The notes: generated from the sequence alone by a model not told the origin. A stretch of DNA of 64,000 bases from an uncultured Planctomycetota bacterium (GCA_900696685.1 CAADHA010000081.1:25481-89480), one strand, 5' to 3'. Positions 7,997 to 17,293 are shown, counted from the stretch's first letter. Numbers and translations are program-made.

Positions 7997-10186
7997 ATGG
8001 CGCGCACTTCAAGATTCCTGAGCATGGCGGCTCTCCTCATCGGCATGATGGCGACGACGGCTCAATCACAGAACCCCTTCCTCGAACTGGTGGATGCTCT
8101 GACGGGAGAAGAGAGTCTGTTCAACGGCCCTGATCGAGGCGGTGATGACTCACTCCATGGCGAGATCGATGACCATTGGTTCACGGACTACGACGGTCTT
8201 GACCTGTTGGATCCCAACGGAAGGCACATATGGGAGGATGTTGATGTTCCGACGTGGCAAAACAATGGGGTCAATGCATCCGTCAATCCCGACGAACCGG
8301 AACTTCCGGTCGATCACGGCGAGATCAACGGCCTGCGCGTCATCACGGGGCAGTTTCTCGTCGGCGCCATCAAGTGGCCGCACGAGGAGTACGTCGAGCA
8401 GTACGTGGATGGCACGCTCTCCGAGATCGAGGATCAGCACAAGGTGCCCGTCTACTGGGTGGTGGGCTACGTTCTGTTCATTCCACCCAATTACGGGAGT
8501 ACGGCAACGTCGGCTCTGGCCGCCCGTCGCGGCAAGGCGCTCATCATCCAGGCCGGGGGCGAGGACAACTCCAACTACAACTCCATCCGCCCTCCGTGGA
8601 TGATCGAACTGCTCGACTCCACCACCTGGCGCATGAAGGCGGCCCGCAACGCCGCCCTGCGCCTGGGCGTCCCCGTCCTCTACCTGGGCCCAAACCCCAT
8701 CGCAAAGAACGCGTTTGCTCCCAACAGTTCCAAACTGCCCCAGGGCGGCGTGACCGGGTACTGGACCGAATCGCTGGCCGACTTTGCCGATCACTGGTCC
8801 ATCAAAGCCCCCGAAGCCGACGCGATGCGCGACCACCCGCAGTTCATGTACGTCGCCTCCTACATCCGCGCCCGCACCTTCCTCGAGGGATTCTTCAATC
8901 CCGCCGTCAACGGAACCACCGCATGGTCAAAGTGGGATGAGATCACCGGCAACGCCACGAGCCGGTACACCGCCATGACCGATGTGATCGTGATGGCCGG
9001 GTCGAAGCGAGGCTACGCCGCGCGACTTGCCGCCGTCGCCGACCCCTGGCTGACCGGAGTCGTTGCCAACGGGGCCGGCTGTCCGAACCTCGTGGAACAT
9101 GCACGACTTGAGATGGACGAACTCTGGGAGAAGCGCGAAGCGCGCTATCTCGCGGGAAACCAGTACGTCGACGAAATGAAAGGCCCGGGCACAGGCGACG
9201 CCAATCAGTTTCGGCCGTTTTCAACCTCGCAGCGCGAAGTCGACGTGCTCGATCACGTGGCGGACGGAACCGCGGAGAATCAACTTCAGTACTATGACTG
9301 GTACAGAGTCTTCAAGGACCGCGACGTGATGCGGGATGCGGAGCATCCGGACAATCCGCAGCCCGAAGTCTGGGTGCTCAACACGCAGGGCACGCAGGAC
9401 GATTTCTGGCCTCTGCAGAACTGGACCTACTGGACTTCACACGAAGTCTTTCACGGTTCGCATCAGTACTTCGATTTCGAGCCCACGGCTCTTCACGCGC
9501 CGTACTACGAGAGGCTCGCCGACTCGATCCATGGCTTCTGCGATGTCAAATGGTTCGGCCGTCCGATGCCCGGCATCCGCATCACCGGCATCGACTTCGT
9601 GCTCCCCATCGAGGGCGAGTCGCCGACCACGATTCCGTTGACCGTTCATGCGCAGGCCGAGGTGCCGAGCAATGAGGATTGGCCACTCGACGGCGAACCG
9701 GAGTTCGACTTGTGCATCGCACTTCGACCAGTGAGCAATGTCATGAGCCGGGGCATGTGGAGCGACAAGCCCCGCGGCAGCGTGCAGGCCCCCGAGTACG
9801 GCCGGCAAACCCCATGGTGGGTCATTGCGCCGACTTCCGTGTCGCATGAAGGCGCCACATATGCGCTCACATTTGAAGCGGTCTCCGACGTGTATGCGGA
9901 TGTCGACACCGAGGATGCATTCTTTCCAACGGGGTTCGAAGGCGCGTTCGGCGAAGGGCTTGATCTCGACGGCATTCCCCCGGACTTCCACGTCGCCCTC
10001 TTTGTGCGGGTGCATGCCACTCACAAGCAGGAGGGAGCCGACCGCTGGCCCGTTCGCGCATCATCCACCATCGAGTTCCTGCCGCCGTGGATCGAGGTAT
10101 CGGAGAATCAAGCATTCGGATGGGGCGATCCGGACGGCATGCTCGACGGGAGCGCCCACAACGAGAGAGAACAGGACGATGCGTAG
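7997..10186 (+). CDS. secreted PqaA-like alpha/beta hydrolase
   Basis: A 729-residue exported protein with a signal peptide ending near AQSQ (residue 25). AAAAGGAGGG lies just before the ATG. The central region matches the PhoPQ-activated pathogenicity-related (PqaA) hydrolase family: VYWVVGYVLFIPPNY, then a nucleophile elbow AGSKRGYAARLAAVADP with Ser at residue 336, followed by the EVWVLNTQGTQDDFW strand where the family keeps its acid. The C-terminal 200 residues form an extra domain of unknown role. The substrate is unknown; extracellular or periplasmic hydrolysis is inferred. Confidence 0.7.
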   Translation: MARTSRFLSMAALLIGMMATTAQSQNPFLELVDALTGEESLFNGPDRGGDDSLHGEIDDHWFTDYDGLDLLDPNGRHIWEDVDVPTWQNNGVNASVNPDEPELPVDHGEINGLRVITGQFLVGAIKWPHEEYVEQYVDGTLSEIEDQHKVPVYWVVGYVLFIPPNYGSTATSALAARRGKALIIQAGGEDNSNYNSIRPPWMIELLDSTTWRMKAARNAALRLGVPVLYLGPNPIAKNAFAPNSSKLPQGGVTGYWTESLADFADHWSIKAPEADAMRDHPQFMYVASYIRARTFLEGFFNPAVNGTTAWSKWDEITGNATSRYTAMTDVIVMAGSKRGYAARLAAVADPWLTGVVANGAGCPNLVEHARLEMDELWEKREARYLAGNQYVDEMKGPGTGDANQFRPFSTSQREVDVLDHVADGTAENQLQYYDWYRVFKDRDVMRDAEHPDNPQPEVWVLNTQGTQDDFWPLQNWTYWTSHEVFHGSHQYFDFEPTALHAPYYERLADSIHGFCDVKWFGRPMPGIRITGIDFVLPIEGESPTTIPLTVHAQAEVPSNEDWPLDGEPEFDLCIALRPVSNVMSRGMWSDKPRGSVQAPEYGRQTPWWVIAPTSVSHEGATYALTFEAVSDVYADVDTEDAFFPTGFEGAFGEGLDLDGIPPDFHVALFVRVHATHKQEGADRWPVRASSTIEFLPPWIEVSENQAFGWGDPDGMLDGSAHNEREQDDA

Positions 10187-10187
10187 G

Positions 10188-10210
10188 GACCAGCCGGTTT
10201 TGCGCTGGTC
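10188..10210 (+). terminator. possible hairpin after the hydrolase gene
   Basis: GACCAGC and GCTGGTC form a 7-bp stem around a 9-base loop containing TTTT, beginning two bases after the stop codon at 10186. It is short and has no T-run, so the terminator role is tentative. Confidence 0.3.
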
Positions 10211-10293
10211 AGTCAATCGCGACCTGCCTCGACTGCATGTGATCTCTTTCGCACTTCTTCCGCGTCCGCGCGCCATGGCGCTACCATCGCGCC

Positions 10294-11145
10294 ATGCCTC
10301 GCGGCTCTGCTGATCGTCGCTCCCCCGGCCCGCGCTTGCAATCGCCGCGCGACCAGGCGGCGCGCCGGTCGCAGCCGCCCAGGCCCCCGCTGCGCCTCCA
10401 GACCACCACGCTGTGGGAATACGCCAGCCAGCACTTCGATTCGCCCGCCGTCGGCGCTGTTCAAGGTGACAAGGAGTACGCCGGCGCCACGCCTTCCTGG
10501 ATCATCTGGCAACTTCTCCAGCGCTACACACGACCCGGCGATGTGATTCTCGATCCCATGTGCGGGAGCGGCACGACTCTGGACGTGGCGCGCGATCTGG
10601 GGCGCACGGGCATCGGCTTCGATCTCGCCCCGAGGCGCGACGACATCACGCGAGCCGACGCTCGCAAACTCCCGCTGGAATCGCACAGCGTGGACTTCGT
10701 CTTCATCGACCCGCCCTACTCGACGCACATCGAGTATTCCGACGATCCGAAGTGCATCGGCCGACTCGACGCGGGCGGCGAGGACGGCGGCAAGGCCTAT
10801 TACGACGCCATGCGGCTCGTCATCGACGAGTCATTCCGCGTCCTGCGCAATCGGCGCTACTTTGCGCTCTACGTGAGCGATTCGTGGCGGAAGAAGAAGG
10901 GCGGGCCAAAGGGCAGCGGGGCCGGTCTGTTCATGCCCATCGGCTTCGAACTCTTCAACATCATGCGGCGGCGGCTTCAGCCCATTGACATCATTGCCGT
11001 CGTCCGACACAACCAGAAACTCAAGCGGGGCAACTGGCACAAGGCGGCCGAGGAAGAGAACTTCTTCCTCCGCGGCTTCAACTACCTCTTCCTCATGAAG
11101 AAGATTGCCGACACTGGTCCTCAGGCGCCGACAGCGCGACGGTAG
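10294..11145 (+). CDS. orphan DNA (N4/N6) methyltransferase
   Basis: A 283-residue amino-methyltransferase. SAM motif I appears as LDPMCGSGTT (residues 86-95) and the catalytic motif IV as DPPY (residues 139-142), with FVFID before it. The order I then IV and the lack of a large target-recognition domain resemble compact DNA methylases. The first 35 residues are a low-complexity Arg/Pro segment, so translation may begin later than 10294. No restriction endonuclease lies nearby, so it is probably an orphan modifier; an RNA substrate is not excluded. It converges with the glycan operon, overlapping it by 25 bp. Confidence 0.75.
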   Translation: MPRGSADRRSPGPRLQSPRDQAARRSQPPRPPLRLQTTTLWEYASQHFDSPAVGAVQGDKEYAGATPSWIIWQLLQRYTRPGDVILDPMCGSGTTLDVARDLGRTGIGFDLAPRRDDITRADARKLPLESHSVDFVFIDPPYSTHIEYSDDPKCIGRLDAGGEDGGKAYYDAMRLVIDESFRVLRNRRYFALYVSDSWRKKKGGPKGSGAGLFMPIGFELFNIMRRRLQPIDIIAVVRHNQKLKRGNWHKAAEEENFFLRGFNYLFLMKKIADTGPQAPTARR

Positions 11146-11939
11146 GACCAGATGCCCCCGCCCAGGGCTGCTTCGAATCGGCGCGGCTCGAGGCCTGCGG
11201 CCGTGAGCACGTGCGTGCTGTCCCAGATGGTCAGCGAGAGGCGCCGGCCGCCCGCGAGACGGAAGTTCTCGCGCGCTTCGGGTCCGCCCCGCGCGCCCTT
11301 GGCGCCGCCGCGCGCGTGGCTGTAGTCGTGGTTCTGGTGGATCGCGATCACGCAGGCCGTGGCGTCGATCACCGGCACGCGCATCTGCCGGGCGCGATGA
11401 ATCAGCCAGTTGTCCCACGAGAAGCGCCCGATGGCAAACGGGGGAATGCGTCCCCAGCAGTCGCGGTGATAGACGAAATAGTCGATCCCCGTCGGCCGGT
11501 GCAGCGAACCTTGTGTCGCCGCTTCGGCCCGCAGCCGATCCTCCCAGCCGGGCGCAAACTCGATCGCATCGCGCACGTCAAGGTCGGTCCTCTGTCCGAC
11601 CATCAGGAACCGCTTCTTCTCGCGCATGATCCGACGCGCCGCCTCGACGAAGTCGCTCATCAGGATGATGTCGGCATTGACGTAGCACAGGTGTGAAGTG
11701 CCGGAGCACTGCCGCGCCTGCTCGAAGAGATCGTCGAGCCGTGGCGTGCCGTACTCGTTGCGCGCCACCGCCGGCCGATGCTCGATGCTCAACTCGCGGG
11801 CCGTCTCGCCCGTCCCTGCATCATCGCCCAGGAGCACGATGCGCACATCGGGCAGCAGCGTCCACGACCGGATCGCGCTTCGCTGGATCACGCCAATGTG
11901 TCCGTGGAAGGGCTTCGGGATGGTGAACAGAGTCAGCAT
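11121..11939 (-). CDS. glycosyltransferase-like protein, last gene of glycan operon
   Basis: A 272-residue protein. The N-terminus (MLTLFTIPKPF) and the DxD-like region CYVNADIILMSDF near residues 87-99 resemble GT-A glycosyltransferases acting on nucleotide sugars. The later segment SWDNWLIHRAR is typical of related planctomycete and cyanobacterial proteins in polysaccharide clusters. It begins 3 bases after the stop of the preceding gene, so it is probably translated from the same mRNA. The sugar and acceptor are unknown. Confidence 0.65.
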   Translation of the reverse strand: MLTLFTIPKPFHGHIGVIQRSAIRSWTLLPDVRIVLLGDDAGTGETARELSIEHRPAVARNEYGTPRLDDLFEQARQCSGTSHLCYVNADIILMSDFVEAARRIMREKKRFLMVGQRTDLDVRDAIEFAPGWEDRLRAEAATQGSLHRPTGIDYFVYHRDCWGRIPPFAIGRFSWDNWLIHRARQMRVPVIDATACVIAIHQNHDYSHARGGAKGARGGPEARENFRLAGGRRLSLTIWDSTHVLTAAGLEPRRFEAALGGGIWSYRRAVGA

Positions 11940-11942
11940 TGT

Positions 11943-13097
11943 TCACGCCGCCTCAGACCGGGATTCCACGCCCACGATGAGGCTCTGCGAATCGTGGGGT
12001 GCATCTGCGATGAGGCTCTGCGAATCCTCGGAAGATCTCACACTCCCCTTCCCCCCCACCCTCATCTCCGTCAGCGCCTCCTCGCGCAGCCCCCACGTCT
12101 CTTCATTGAAGATCATGGGTCTGCCCGTGCGGCGCATCTCCAAGGCCCACCTGTGGAACTCGGCGTGGCTCAGTTGGGGAACCCCCGCGGCCGCAAGGCG
12201 AGCATCCAGCGCCGCCTGCCCTTCGGGCGTGAAGCCCGAGCCTGTTCCGTGCTCAATGTGAAACATGCTCAGCGGATCGCGCCAGACGTGCTCTCGCGCG
12301 CCGGCAAAGTACGCTGCGGTGCACAGGACCGAGTCGAGATGCATCGAGTACATCTGCATCTCGGGATAACCGCGGACGCGCTCCCATATCCGCCGGTGCA
12401 TGAGCGTGAAGTCGCCGCAGGCATTGAGGTGGAGCCGCTTGCGCGTTACGACCGGGACGAGGCGGACTTCCTGCAGCGCTTCGAGCAGTCGCACGCGCCA
12501 CGTCGGCTCCCAGTAGATGCGGTGGAATGCGCCGGTGCGCATGTCGCGCGTGCCGTCGCGCCCTTCGAGGCGGATGCAGTGTGAACGGCACCACGCGAGC
12601 CGCTCATCGATGCTCCCTTCAACGGGTACATCCTGCTGCACGTCCCAGCGGTCCAGCCGATACATGCGGTCCTGCCGCAGGCGCTGCCGCGCGATGTGCG
12701 CGATGAGTTCGTTCGAGAAGAGGATGTCGATGTTGGTGGCGAGGATGAATGAGCCGCGAGCGCGGCGGATGCCGACGTTCTTGCCGATCATCTGAAAGAG
12801 CGGCAGGCGGTCGGCGTGCTTCAGGCGCGCGTGCAGAGAGGGCGGCACCTCGATGATCCGCACGTCGATGCATCCGCCCGCGCGCGACCAGTCGAGCGCT
12901 TCCGCCAGCCGCGGCCGATCAGGCGGCGGATTCCACTCGACGAGCACCAGTTCCGCCGGCAGCCGAAACCGATCGCACTGCTCGAGCAGGCCGTCGATGA
13001 AGAGTTGCATTCGGCGGAGCAGGTCGCCGCCGTGGTTGTCGTTGCGGGCCGTGGCGATGATGGAGAGAAACGGACTCGAAGTGCGCGGATCAGTCAT
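11943..13097 (-). CDS. GT-A glycosyltransferase with repeat-derived tail
   Basis: A 384-residue protein. SIIATARNDNHGGDLLRRM near residues 10-28 is a family-2-like N-terminus, NVGIRRARGSFILATNIDI contains the DxD-like NID, and a second sugar-binding region follows near DFTLMHRRIWERVRGYPE. The last 27 residues (358-384) are encoded by two copies of the dispersed palindromic repeat and contain DSQSLI twice, so the native C-terminus was probably replaced. The start ATG overlaps the end of the upstream methyltransferase gene by 4 bases. The product probably adds a sugar to the surface glycan. Confidence 0.7.
   Translation of the reverse strand: MTDPRTSSPFLSIIATARNDNHGGDLLRRMQLFIDGLLEQCDRFRLPAELVLVEWNPPPDRPRLAEALDWSRAGGCIDVRIIEVPPSLHARLKHADRLPLFQMIGKNVGIRRARGSFILATNIDILFSNELIAHIARQRLRQDRMYRLDRWDVQQDVPVEGSIDERLAWCRSHCIRLEGRDGTRDMRTGAFHRIYWEPTWRVRLLEALQEVRLVPVVTRKRLHLNACGDFTLMHRRIWERVRGYPEMQMYSMHLDSVLCTAAYFAGAREHVWRDPLSMFHIEHGTGSGFTPEGQAALDARLAAAGVPQLSHAEFHRWALEMRRTGRPMIFNEETWGLREEALTEMRVGGKGSVRSSEDSQSLIADAPHDSQSLIVGVESRSEAA
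11971..12026 (+). repeat. dispersed palindromic repeat, one full and one partial copy
   Basis: The full short-form copy at 11971-11998 has arms CCCACGAT and ATCGTGGG around the 12-base loop GAGGCTCTGCGA. A second core GATGAGGCTCTGCGAATC, without its outer arms, follows at 12009-12026. Both lie at the 3' end of the glycosyltransferase gene. A 34-base stretch here is identical to the copy at 19951. Confidence 0.85.
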
Positions 13098-13975
13098 CGA
13101 CGCATCTCCGCCTTGTTGAGCGTTCGGCCGTTCCGCACACCCAGCAGCAGCCAGGACGGCTCAATCCAGAACAAGTCGGAGCAGCAGCGTCTGATCGTCG
13201 AAGCGATCTCCTCAATCCCCTCGACGACGCCCCGAATCGATGAACAGATTTCCTGCGCCCGGACGTCAGGGCAGTAGTCGTGCCACAGGATGAATCCGCC
13301 CGGCCTCACGAGCCGCAGCGCGTTGAGGGTATCGCTCCGCACCACGTCGGCTGTGTGCCCGCCGTCAATGAGTGCCGTGTCGAAGAAGCCCTCGGGATAG
13401 TTCGACGTATCCCATTCTCGGCTGTCGCAGCAGATCTGGCAGAGGCGGTGGCCGAGGCCCGCTTCGTGCACGAGGCGGCCGATCGCGCCGAGGGCGTCGG
13501 TGCGGACCACCGTGCGACCGTTGCGCGCGGTGCGGGTGCGCAGGGATTCGGGCGCGAGGGAGCACCCCACGATTCGCTCGCAGACGCGCTCATCGCGCGC
13601 GTGGCGCGTTGATTCGAACTCATCGAGCCAGGCGTCGTAGGCCCAGCGGCCCTGCGCATCCGTCTCGCCTTCGCGCAGGTTGATCGACCACACCGTGGCA
13701 TCGCACTCGAGCAGGCAGTCGAGGGCGCCGCGCCCCTCCCACGTGCCGAACTCGAGATGCCGGCGGGGGCGCGCGTGGCGCCAGAGGTAGCGGAGAATCG
13801 GAGCGTCGTTCTCCTCCATGCGCCATTCGTGCAGCGGACGCTCGCGACTCACCTCGGGCGCAACGAATGCTTGCGCGAATCCGAGGCGCTCGTGAAGACG
13901 TTCGGCAGGCAGCGAGGGCGCAAGCGGTTCCCGCTGCAAGCATGGCCCGTCCGCCCTCGCCGCGTCACTGTGCAT
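13094..13975 (-). CDS. class I SAM methyltransferase (Methyltransf_24 type)
   Basis: A 293-residue protein from the ATG at 13975, which has GAGG upstream; a GTG at 14020 is an alternative without a clear ribosome site. Motif I is HLEFGTWEGRGALDCLL and the downstream signature is TALIDGGHTADVVRSD then RPGGFILWHDYCP, as in small methyltransferases of glycan and cephalosporin-hydroxylase-like clusters. A copy of the dispersed repeat encodes the segment DERVCERIVGC in the middle, next to the loop after the second strand. It overlaps the following glycosyltransferase by 4 bases. The acceptor is unknown. Confidence 0.7.
   Translation of the reverse strand: MHSDAARADGPCLQREPLAPSLPAERLHERLGFAQAFVAPEVSRERPLHEWRMEENDAPILRYLWRHARPRRHLEFGTWEGRGALDCLLECDATVWSINLREGETDAQGRWAYDAWLDEFESTRHARDERVCERIVGCSLAPESLRTRTARNGRTVVRTDALGAIGRLVHEAGLGHRLCQICCDSREWDTSNYPEGFFDTALIDGGHTADVVRSDTLNALRLVRPGGFILWHDYCPDVRAQEICSSIRGVVEGIEEIASTIRRCCSDLFWIEPSWLLLGVRNGRTLNKAEMRR
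13566..13600 (-). repeat. dispersed palindromic repeat, long form, inside a CDS
   Basis: A diverged long-form copy in reverse orientation. CACCCCACGATTCGCTCG followed by AGAC and CGCTCATCG matches the intergenic copy at 52437 at about 28 of 30 bases. The distal arm has decayed (ATCGCGCG instead of ATCGTGGG). It lies within the SAM methyltransferase gene and is translated in frame. Confidence 0.7.
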
Positions 13976-14010
13976 CCCGACCTCACCCACTCTGCGCGTC
14001 CTCTGTGCTT

Positions 14011-14859
14011 TCAATGCCACTGTGGCTGGGTTTCCGCGCGCCGCACCAGGTCAAACCAGTTGAAGTCGTCGCCGTGAAAGTTGAAGTGAAGCACGACGTC
14101 GAAGCGCGCGGGGGCCAGCGCAGCCTGCAACTTCTCAAGGTCGTACCACTCGACCCACGGCGTTCCCTCGCCATCAGTCTTCTCGCCCCACTTCTCGAAG
14201 GGCAGCCGCCCCTCGCGCTCCCAGCGCTGTTTCGGATAGGCCAGTTCGATCCACCGCCCGCCGACGGGCAGGTGCTCGAGCAGCGCCTGCACTTCCGCGC
14301 GCACGAAGTCGAAGGGGGCGTTGATGAGCGAGCCCTGGCACCAGATCACGTCATAGTCGCGTCGCAGCGCGTTGAGCGAATCAAGGTCTTCCATGAGGAA
14401 GGACGCGACGTTGCGCAGGCCCAGCAGCCGCGACAGGCGCTTCGTGTGGGCGACGTTGGCGGGCACGATGTCCAGCAGCGTCATCTCGGCCCCGTGCTGC
14501 GCGAATGTCAGGCCGTCAATGCCCATGCCGGCGCCGACATCAAGCACGCGCTTGCCGCGCAGGGAGTCTCGGTAGAGGTCGTGATACCAGCCGCGCACCG
14601 CGAAGTTCTCGCCGGCCGTGCCCTGCCGCACCTGCTCCTCCCAGAAGCGCACGACCTGTGCATCGGTCATCGACGCGAGGTCGGCGGTGCTCACGCGCCC
14701 GTCCGCAGCGGCGGGCACGGTCTGCCACTTGAGGCGCAGGGCTTCGAGCGACTCGCGCTGGCGCGGGTTCCAGCGGTGCGGCGAGGCCGTTGCCATCGGC
14801 GAATCACTCGGTTCAACTCTGGTGATCACGTCTTCAGCCTCCGTGCTGATGTGATTCAT
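14011..14859 (-). CDS. class I SAM methyltransferase
   Basis: A 282-residue methyltransferase. Motif I is KRVLDVGAGMGIDGLTFA near residues 105-121, the acidic strand end is LLDIVPAN, and the post-I motif IWCQGSLINAPFDF follows. It probably methylates a sugar or lipid-linked glycan precursor. The start ATG overlaps the radical SAM gene stop (ATGA, 14856-14859), which indicates translational coupling. It ends where the next methyltransferase gene begins. Two neighbouring methyltransferases suggest two methylations on one product. Confidence 0.75.
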   Translation of the reverse strand: MNHISTEAEDVITRVEPSDSPMATASPHRWNPRQRESLEALRLKWQTVPAAADGRVSTADLASMTDAQVVRFWEEQVRQGTAGENFAVRGWYHDLYRDSLRGKRVLDVGAGMGIDGLTFAQHGAEMTLLDIVPANVAHTKRLSRLLGLRNVASFLMEDLDSLNALRRDYDVIWCQGSLINAPFDFVRAEVQALLEHLPVGGRWIELAYPKQRWEREGRLPFEKWGEKTDGEGTPWVEWYDLEKLQAALAPARFDVVLHFNFHGDDFNWFDLVRRAETQPQWH

Positions 14860-16364
14860 GCGCTCTGGCGCAGTTCGACGGGCGTGGCGCCGTAGGTCGC
14901 GCGGCTGCGGGCGGCCTCGACCAGCGCCTCGGTTGCGCGATCGTTCTCACCCGGCTGCGGCGCTTCGCTCTGCGGCGGGCTGATGCACCCCCACGCGGCG
15001 CGCGAGGGCGAGCGCGCAATCTCGACATACGCCAGCCGCTCCATCTGCTTGAAGAGTTGCCGGAACCGCTCTTCAGGCACGTCGGCATAGACACGGCAGT
15101 TGTTCACCTCGCCGATGCGCCGCCACTCCTGCGGATCATCCGTGTTGATTACGCCCTCGGCCCGGAGTTTGTCGTAGTCCGGGCTGCCGGGCAGAGGTAC
15201 GTACCAGTTTACTCCGATGCTCGGCGGCTGTGTGCGGCGAAGGAACTCGAACGACGCCTCGATGTCCTCCTCGCGCTCGCCGGGGTAGCCGAGCAACATG
15301 CTCGCGTGATAGGGGAAGCGCAGTTTGGTGTGCAGCGCCGCCGCTTCGTAGTTCGCCTCGACGGGACACTTCTTGACCATGAGGTCGAGCACGCGCTGAC
15401 TGCCGGACTCGAAGCCGTAGAAGAGATACCGGCACCCCGCGCGCCACATGAGTTTGAGCGATTCCTCGCTCACCTGGTTGGGCCGGATGTTCGCATACCA
15501 CTCGACGCGCGTCTCCGTGCCGCGCCGGAGCATCAGTTCGCACATTTCGCGGATCAGTTTGCGGTTGTTGCCGATGGTGCTGTCCGTGAAGTAGACGGCC
15601 GTATTGCCGAACTGCCGGTGCATGTACTCCATCTGCTCGACAAGGTATTCGGCGCTGTAGAAGCGCACGGCAGACAGCGCGTTGTAGGCACAGAAGGCGC
15701 ACTTGTAGACGCAGCCGCGGCCCATGATCATGTCGAGGCTGCTCGTCTTGCGGATGCTCATGCGCGCATACGTCGGGTGCGCGTAGAAGCTGTAGTCGCA
15801 CAGCGACCAGTCGGGGAAGGGCAAGGAGTCAAGCGGCCTGATCTCCTCGCCGGCCGAAGGCATGAGCGAGCTTCGCCCGACCACGCCGCGCACCGTGATC
15901 GGCTTGGCGCCGTCGGCGAGTTCGACGATGCCCAGGTCCGCCTCGCCCTTGAAGGAGTAATCAAACCCGAGATCGCTGATGGTCTTGAGCGGCTCGGTGG
16001 AGGCGTGAATGCCGCCGGCGATGAAGAGGGGCTTGAGGCCGATCTCCGCGCACGCCGCACGGGCCGCCTGCACCGCCCGCTGCACCTCGAAGTAATGGAT
16101 GGAGAAGAAGCCGAAGCCGATGATCTCGGGCCTGAAGTCGTGGATCTGCTCGCGCAGCGACGCCAGACACGCCTCGACCTCGCCGCGCATCACGACGAGG
16201 TCGCGGATCATGTCCACGAGGCGCACCTCGTGGCCGTGCTTGCGCAGTTGCGTGGCCAGGAGAAGGAGCGAGTAGGGCCCGTTGCGCCACTGCCGCGAGA
16301 GGTCGTGCTCGCGCACGCCTTCGTCGTGATAGTTCCAGGGTTGAACAAGCAGGACGCGGGTCAT
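14856..16364 (-). CDS. B12-binding radical SAM enzyme
   Basis: A 502-residue enzyme. Residues 1-170 form a cobalamin-binding-like Rossmann domain (MTRVLLVQPW, then HEVRLVDM and IIGFGFFSIHY). The radical SAM core follows with CxxxCxxC at cysteines 218, 222 and 225 (GCVYKCAFC), a YGFESGSQ motif and a MLLGYPGE motif. Such enzymes perform methyl transfer at unactivated carbons or ring rearrangements; in this operon, C-methylation or epimerisation of a sugar is a reasonable guess. ATGA overlaps join it to the genes on both sides (14856-14859 and 16361-16364). Confidence 0.85.
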   Translation of the reverse strand: MTRVLLVQPWNYHDEGVREHDLSRQWRNGPYSLLLLATQLRKHGHEVRLVDMIRDLVVMRGEVEACLASLREQIHDFRPEIIGFGFFSIHYFEVQRAVQAARAACAEIGLKPLFIAGGIHASTEPLKTISDLGFDYSFKGEADLGIVELADGAKPITVRGVVGRSSLMPSAGEEIRPLDSLPFPDWSLCDYSFYAHPTYARMSIRKTSSLDMIMGRGCVYKCAFCAYNALSAVRFYSAEYLVEQMEYMHRQFGNTAVYFTDSTIGNNRKLIREMCELMLRRGTETRVEWYANIRPNQVSEESLKLMWRAGCRYLFYGFESGSQRVLDLMVKKCPVEANYEAAALHTKLRFPYHASMLLGYPGEREEDIEASFEFLRRTQPPSIGVNWYVPLPGSPDYDKLRAEGVINTDDPQEWRRIGEVNNCRVYADVPEERFRQLFKQMERLAYVEIARSPSRAAWGCISPPQSEAPQPGENDRATEALVEAARSRATYGATPVELRQSA

Positions 16365-17275
16365 GGCGATGTGATCCCTCGTGGATCCACCGGCCGGCCT
16401 GCGCCTTGGTCGAGTGCGTCATACCACTGCGATCGAAGCCGCCCGCAGTACAAGTCGAGAAGTCGAACCTCGTCGTCGGTCCAGGTATCGAGGGGTCCGA
16501 GCGTGGCCGGCAGCGAGTTCGGATTGACCTCACCGGACCGCGATCCAGGTGTGATGTTGACTCCACTTGAGAGCACTTCTTCCGCCAACTCCACGCTGAT
16601 TCCGCGCAGACCGACAAATGCGGCGAGGTCGCAGAGGACTCTCGGGCTGAAGTCCTCCATGCGCACAACTCTCCAGCACGATTCAGGAATGACGGCAAAG
16701 GAAGCGAGCACATGTTCGTTGACGAGAGTCCAGTACCAGAGACACCGCTCGAGGGGCGAGGCACGCTCCCATCGACGGGCCATCGGCTCGTCCGCGTGAG
16801 GCACGATCTGATCGCAATAGTTCGGGTGCGACGCGTCAAACATCCCGCGCGCCAGAGCGCTGCGGGTGAAATCCTCCGGCTTTCGGATAACGAGGACGAA
16901 TCTCGCGGCCGCACCCAACCTTTCGTACAGCCGAGGGATCGCAAAGTGGCAGTGGCCCGAGGAGATGCCCAGGATCAATCCCGACCCGCGAAGTTCCGCG
17001 AGGCGGCGGGCAAGCGGCCCGGCAATGTCCCGTTCATAGTGCGACCAGTCGCCACGCGCGTGGCAGGCCACCATACTCTCGTGACGGAAGACCGCTTCGT
17101 GTTCACAGACCCCGTTGGCCGCGCGGTCCAGGAGCCGGGCAAGGAGCATTGTCCCGCAGCGGCCTGTGCCGGTGATGAAATAGCACCGCGGCGAGGTCGG
17201 TTGAACCTCGGCGACCGGCGCATCTGTTGGCTGCGGAAGGAGACTCATCGGCGATTCCCGTGACGACACACTCAT
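16361..17275 (-). CDS. sulfotransferase family protein
   Basis: A 304-residue protein. The 5'-phosphosulfate-binding loop is visible as YFITGTGRCGTMLLARLLD near residues 32-50. FVLVIRKPEDFTRSAL near the middle matches the 3'-phosphate-binding RxPxxxxxS region of PAPS-dependent sulfotransferases. It probably sulfates a glycan. Start 17275 has no strong ribosome site; the ATG at 17248 is an alternative. It overlaps the radical SAM gene by 4 bases. Confidence 0.75.
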   Translation of the reverse strand: MSVSSRESPMSLLPQPTDAPVAEVQPTSPRCYFITGTGRCGTMLLARLLDRAANGVCEHEAVFRHESMVACHARGDWSHYERDIAGPLARRLAELRGSGLILGISSGHCHFAIPRLYERLGAAARFVLVIRKPEDFTRSALARGMFDASHPNYCDQIVPHADEPMARRWERASPLERCLWYWTLVNEHVLASFAVIPESCWRVVRMEDFSPRVLCDLAAFVGLRGISVELAEEVLSSGVNITPGSRSGEVNPNSLPATLGPLDTWTDDEVRLLDLYCGRLRSQWYDALDQGAGRPVDPRGITSP

Positions 17276-17293
17276 TCATTATCGGCAGAAACC

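Noticed and set aside
15057..16799. 580-codon plus-strand frame opposite the radical SAM and sulfotransferase genes
   Set aside because: It spans two clear minus-strand genes with intact motifs and itself has a compositional, motif-free translation.
16361..17275. Mobile or defence island in the 11-21 kb region
   Set aside because: The genes are biosynthetic, tightly coupled as one operon and compositionally like their surroundings; no integrase, transposase, tRNA junction or defence domain was found.
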